Source of the DNA: Pseudomonas mucoides
GTDB lineage: Bacteria > Pseudomonadota > Gammaproteobacteria > Pseudomonadales > Pseudomonadaceae
DNA: 64,000 nt
Reading direction: 5' to 3'
NCBI RefSeq assembly: GCF_015461845.1
Contig: NZ_JACOPW010000007.1
Coordinates: 1-64,000 of the forward strand
The notes below the pieces were generated by a model. The model had not been told where the DNA came from, did no database searches, and was given only the letters and a program-made list of their open reading frames with translations. This document shows, one piece after another, positions 61,354 to 64,000 of the stretch; within the stretch, counting starts at the first letter, position 1, and each line of letters opens with the position of its first letter. Position numbers and translations under genes: made by a program.

Positions 61354-61593
61354 TCAGGTGCGCTCGGCCCAGGCCGCGCTGCTGAAAAATTTCATAGTGA
61401 CCGCATGGATGCTGCCATCGGTGATCCATGGGTTCAAATGGGCATAGATCTGCTGCTGACGCTTCACCGGGCTCAACGCCGCCAGTTCATCGCTAATCAC
61501 GTTCAGCTGGAAATTGCAGCCTTCGCCCTCAACTTCTACCAACGTTCCGGGCAGCTTTCCTTCAAGGAAGCTCTTCACTTCTACGGCCTGCAT
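61354..61593 (-). CDS. ibaG: BolA-family protein IbaG
   Basis: A 79-aa small BolA-like protein: MQAVEVKSFLEGKLPGTLVE, VEGEGCNFQLNVISDEL, LSPVKRQQQIYAHLNPWITD, SIHAVTMKFFS. The Cys in EGCNF and the His residues are the residues that usually share an iron-sulfur cluster with a monothiol glutaredoxin. Start M17 of the longer frame matches family length. 22 bases before murA. Confidence 0.93.
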   Translation of the reverse strand: MQAVEVKSFLEGKLPGTLVEVEGEGCNFQLNVISDELAALSPVKRQQQIYAHLNPWITDGSIHAVTMKFFSSAAWAERT

Positions 61594-61638
61594 GCTCAAC
61601 CTCAATCGGCGCCCTGTGCGCACGGGTCGGACATCATA

Positions 61639-61692
61639 CAAAAAAGCCCCGCGCCTGCGAACCCCGCTAAGCAGGACTCTGACGGGGGGCTT
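61639..61692 (-). terminator. Probable terminator at the end of the mla operon
   Basis: AAGCCCC and GGGGCTT are 35 bases apart, and the minus strand continues with a T-run and TGT. The loop can fold further. Position just after mlaB supports it. Confidence 0.55.
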
Positions 61693-61706
61693 CCTTATAG
61701 ATGCGG

Positions 61707-62012
61707 TCAGGGGTGCGCCAACAGCTCGGTCAATTCGCTGACCTGAGCGATTTCACGCATGTCTTCGGGCATCCCACGGATGCTCAGCGCCTTGCCAGCC
61801 GCCTCTGCATCACGCATGAAGCACAGCAGCAGCGACAATCCGACGCTGCTGGACTTCAACACTGCCGAGCAGTCGACCACCAGTTCGGTAGCCGCGCTCG
61901 ATTTAATCAACGCCTGCCCCTGCTTGCGCAAGCCAGGGGCCGTGAGGTAGTCCAGCATGCCGCTAAGCCGAAGTTCGCCGGACTCGCTCATGCGAATGGC
62001 CGACACACTCAT
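61707..62012 (-). CDS. mlaB: STAS-domain protein MlaB
   Basis: 101 aa. A single STAS domain with LVVDCSAVLKSSSVGLSLLL, whose Ser-rich loop matches MlaB/anti-sigma antagonist folds. MlaB binds the ATPase MlaF and stabilises the MlaFEDB complex. ATGA overlap with mlaC. Known in Pseudomonas as the fifth gene of the ttg2 locus. Confidence 0.9.
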   Translation of the reverse strand: MSVSAIRMSESGELRLSGMLDYLTAPGLRKQGQALIKSSAATELVVDCSAVLKSSSVGLSLLLCFMRDAEAAGKALSIRGMPEDMREIAQVSELTELLAHP

Positions 62013-62650
62013 TGGGCTGGCTTCTCAGTCGATGCCTTGGCTTTGGCGACTTCCCCGGCCCAACCGTTAATGGTCTTGTCCAGGTCGTTGCCATTGCGCT
62101 GCATCGCATCCGCGAACTGGTCACGGAACAGCTTGCCGATGTTGATACCGTTGATGATGACGTTGCGCAGTTTCCACTCGCCATTGATCTTTTCCAGTGT
62201 GTAAGACACCGGATAGATCGCGCCGTTACTGCCTTTGACGGTCATGCCGACGCTGGTGCGATCGCCCGATTCATCTTTGGCCGGGTCAACGGTGATGCCC
62301 TGATTGTTGTACTCGAGCAGCGCATTGCCATAAAACTGGAACAGACCCTTCTTGAAGTTTTCTTCGAAGGTTTTCATCTGTGCCGGCGTGGCTTTGCGTG
62401 AGTACTTGACCGTCATGATGCTCTTGGAGATGCCTTCGGCATCCACCACAGGTCCGACGATGGTGTTCAGCGCCGTATAGAAGTCCTGTGGATCCTGCTT
62501 GTACTTCTCTTTGTTGGCCGACAGATCGGCCAGCATCCGGTTGGTGGTGTCCTGTACCAGATCGTGCGCGGTAGGCGCCGCCACGGCGTTAGCCATCAAC
62601 GGCAGCGCCGTGAGTACTACCAACAGGCCACGTCGCAAGGTAGAGATCAT
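62009..62650 (-). CDS. mlaC: Periplasmic phospholipid-binding protein MlaC
   Basis: 213 aa, signal peptide MISTLRRGLLVVLTALPLMA, then the Ttg2/MlaC domain (DLVQDTTNRMLADLSANKEK, SIMTVKYSRKATPAQMKTFE). Shuttles phospholipid between the MlaA complex and MlaFEDB. In Pseudomonas it is also named Ttg2D. Confidence 0.94.
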   Translation of the reverse strand: MISTLRRGLLVVLTALPLMANAVAAPTAHDLVQDTTNRMLADLSANKEKYKQDPQDFYTALNTIVGPVVDAEGISKSIMTVKYSRKATPAQMKTFEENFKKGLFQFYGNALLEYNNQGITVDPAKDESGDRTSVGMTVKGSNGAIYPVSYTLEKINGEWKLRNVIINGINIGKLFRDQFADAMQRNGNDLDKTINGWAGEVAKAKASTEKPAQ

Positions 62651-62661
62651 TCAAAAGCTCC

Positions 62662-63129
62662 TCATTTGGCGTCTTTGCTAACGGTATTGAGCAGGAATTT
62701 ACCGATCAGGTCCTCAAGCACCAGCGACGACTGGGTGTCGTGGATGGTCCCACCATCCTTGAGCAAGGCTTCTTCGCCGCCCACGCTGATACCGATGTAT
62801 TTCTCGCCCAACAGGCCAGCGGTCAGGATAGATGCAGTGGAGTCGGTCGGCAGGTTATCTACGCGCTTTTCCAGTTGCATGGTCACCCGACCGGTGAAGC
62901 TGTCGCGGTCCAGATCGATTGCGGTGACCTTGCCGATGGTGACACCGGCCATGGTCACTTTAGCTCTGACCGTCAAACCGGCGATATTGTCGAAGTACGC
63001 ATAAAGTTTATACGTGTCGGTGCTCGGGCTCGGGGACAGACCACTCACCCGCAACGCCAGCAGCAATAAAGCCAGGATGCCAGCCAGCAAGAAAAGGCCG
63101 ACACCGATTTCCAGGGTGCGGTTTTGCAT
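62662..63129 (-). CDS. mlaD: MCE-domain protein MlaD
   Basis: 155 aa. An N-terminal membrane helix (EIGVGLFLLAGILALLLLAL) and one MCE domain (YKLYAYFDNIAGLTVRAKVT, GEKYIGISVGG), forming the hexameric lipid pore on MlaE. TGATG overlap with mlaE (1 base). Confidence 0.95.
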   Translation of the reverse strand: MQNRTLEIGVGLFLLAGILALLLLALRVSGLSPSPSTDTYKLYAYFDNIAGLTVRAKVTMAGVTIGKVTAIDLDRDSFTGRVTMQLEKRVDNLPTDSTASILTAGLLGEKYIGISVGGEEALLKDGGTIHDTQSSLVLEDLIGKFLLNTVSKDAK

Positions 63130-63926
63130 CAGAAATCTCCAAACATCAAGGCGGTCAAAATAAAGTCCAGGCCGAGTACAGCCAAAGAGGCATACACCAC
63201 GGTCTTGGTAGTGGCACGACTGATCCCCTCGGAAGTGGGCTCACAGTCATAGCCTTGGAATACGGCGATCCAGGTCACGACGAACGCGAAGACGATGCTT
63301 TTGATGATGCCATTGAGCACGTCATCAGTGAACGTCACGCTGTTTTGCATGTTCGACCAGTACGAACCTTCATACACACCGAGCCAGTCGACGGCCACCC
63401 ACGAACCACCCCAGATACCCACCACGCTGAAAATCATTGCCAGCACCGGCAGGGAAATGAAGCCGGCCCACAAGCGCGGGGCGACGATGTATTTGAGCGG
63501 GTCGACACCAATCATTTCCAGACTGGACAGCTGTTCGGTGGATTTCATGTTGCCGATTTCCGCCGTCAGCGCCGAACCGGCACGCCCGGCAAACAGCAAC
63601 GCCGTCACCACAGGTCCCAATTCACGCAATAGCGTCAGCGCAACCATCTGCCCGACCGCCTGCTCCGAGCCGTAGCTGGACAGGATGTTGAAGCCTTGCA
63701 GCGCCAGCACCATCCCGATGAACACGCCGGAGACGACAATGATCACCAGGGACATCACGCCGACAGAATGGAGCTGCTTGATCAGCAGGCCAAAGCCGCC
63801 GCCGATGCCACCGCGACCGAGCAAGGCATGGAACAGGAAAATCGTCGAGCGGCCGAACACCGCCAGCGCGTCGATGGCGGCATGGCCAAACCGGCGCACG
63901 CGCTCTATTAATGAAATCTTGCGCAT
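63129..63926 (-). CDS. mlaE: ABC transporter permease MlaE
   Basis: 265 aa. Five to six membrane segments; ELGPVVTALLFAGRAGSALT and AEIGNMKSTEQLSSLEMIGV are the diagnostic permease signature of this family. Permease of the phospholipid-transport complex that maintains outer-membrane asymmetry. ATG 63926 overlaps the mlaF TGA; the upstream in-frame TTG is rejected. Confidence 0.95.
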   Translation of the reverse strand: MRKISLIERVRRFGHAAIDALAVFGRSTIFLFHALLGRGGIGGGFGLLIKQLHSVGVMSLVIIVVSGVFIGMVLALQGFNILSSYGSEQAVGQMVALTLLRELGPVVTALLFAGRAGSALTAEIGNMKSTEQLSSLEMIGVDPLKYIVAPRLWAGFISLPVLAMIFSVVGIWGGSWVAVDWLGVYEGSYWSNMQNSVTFTDDVLNGIIKSIVFAFVVTWIAVFQGYDCEPTSEGISRATTKTVVYASLAVLGLDFILTALMFGDF

Positions 63927-64000
63927 CAACGCTTCCCCAGAAGATCTGCGCGGTAATCCGTCGCTGGAAAGTGGTATGCGACCGGACCGTCGGGTTCGCC
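63925..64000 (-). CDS. mlaF: ATP-binding protein MlaF, C-terminal end (partial)
   Basis: The minus strand from the window edge reads GEPDGPVAYHFPATDYRADL and ends in LLGKR then TGA, which overlaps the mlaE start (TGATG). This is the conserved tail of the MlaF/Ttg2A ATPase. The rest of the gene lies beyond the window. Confidence 0.88.

Noticed and set aside
59313..61385. 690-aa plus-strand frame over hisG and murA
   Set aside because: It is the antisense shadow of two well-conserved genes; long stop-free antisense frames are normal in high-GC Pseudomonas DNA.
1..64000. tRNA, rRNA or riboswitch genes
   Set aside because: I looked for cloverleaf ends and known leader motifs in the intergenic gaps and found none convincing; a tRNAscan/Infernal run would settle it.

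Overview
The window is an ordinary chromosomal stretch of a Pseudomonas of the fluorescens/putida lineage. Evidence: high-GC coding with Pseudomonas codon use, many REP-type palindromes of the 'TCGCGAGCAGGCTCACTCCCACAG' kind between genes, and gene orders that match what I remember of P. aeruginosa PAO1. One block is cysD-cysNC, Nif3, algW, hisC-hisD-hisG, murA, ibaG and the mla/ttg2 genes; the other is trxB, cysZ, glycosyltransferase, flavin oxidoreductase, gpx, slyD, pta. No rRNA, tRNA, CRISPR array or complete mobile element was seen. The only mobile DNA is a scrambled IS110-type remnant at 41.9-42.3 kb.

Layout. 0-3.3 kb: GhrB-like 2-ketoacid reductase, EamA exporter and AraC regulator. 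3.4-7.6 kb: a Fur-boxed ECF sigma / FecR / TonB-receptor cell-surface signalling set for iron uptake. 7.8-14.8 kb: a ribosome-associated factor, LysR regulator with L-serine dehydratase, DUF3509, PsiE, LexA-controlled yebG, a leucine-dehydrogenase homologue without its catalytic lysine, and a SirB1-like protein. 14.9-19.1 kb: homogentisate pathway hmgA-fahA-maiA with the divergent IclR regulator hmgR. 19.2-25.9 kb: a large MalT/LAL-type LuxR regulator translationally coupled to an unknown membrane-like protein, next to a DUF1302/DUF1329 envelope pair. 26-27.4 kb: an AT-richer island with an AmpDh3-type amidase. 27.4-30.2 kb: an operon of adducin-type aldolase, MEST-like alpha/beta hydrolase and short-chain dehydrogenase.

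30.4-35.6 kb is the most interesting part: flavodoxin, short LOV photoreceptor (SB1-LOV type), degenerate YcgR/PilZ-like protein, and a LitR/CarH-type MerR regulator that has lost the cobalamin-binding signature, then a monooxygenase-like membrane protein, folM, folE and folX. It reads as a blue-light-controlled pterin module of the kind described in P. putida.

35.6-41.8 kb: DUF1244, HopJ-like, then aminotransferase + polar amino-acid ABC transporter + FAD amine oxidoreductase, a probable uptake-and-catabolism unit for an unidentified amine or amino acid. 42.4-51.5 kb: thioredoxin reductase, CysZ, glycosyltransferase, old-yellow-enzyme, glutathione peroxidase, SlyD, DUF3565, long-form phosphotransacetylase and a PlsC acyltransferase. 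51.6-54.4 kb: sulfate activation (cysD, cysNC). 54.6-64 kb: Nif3-like, AlgW protease, hisC/hisD/hisG, murA, ibaG and the mla phospholipid-transport operon, which runs off the right edge inside mlaF.
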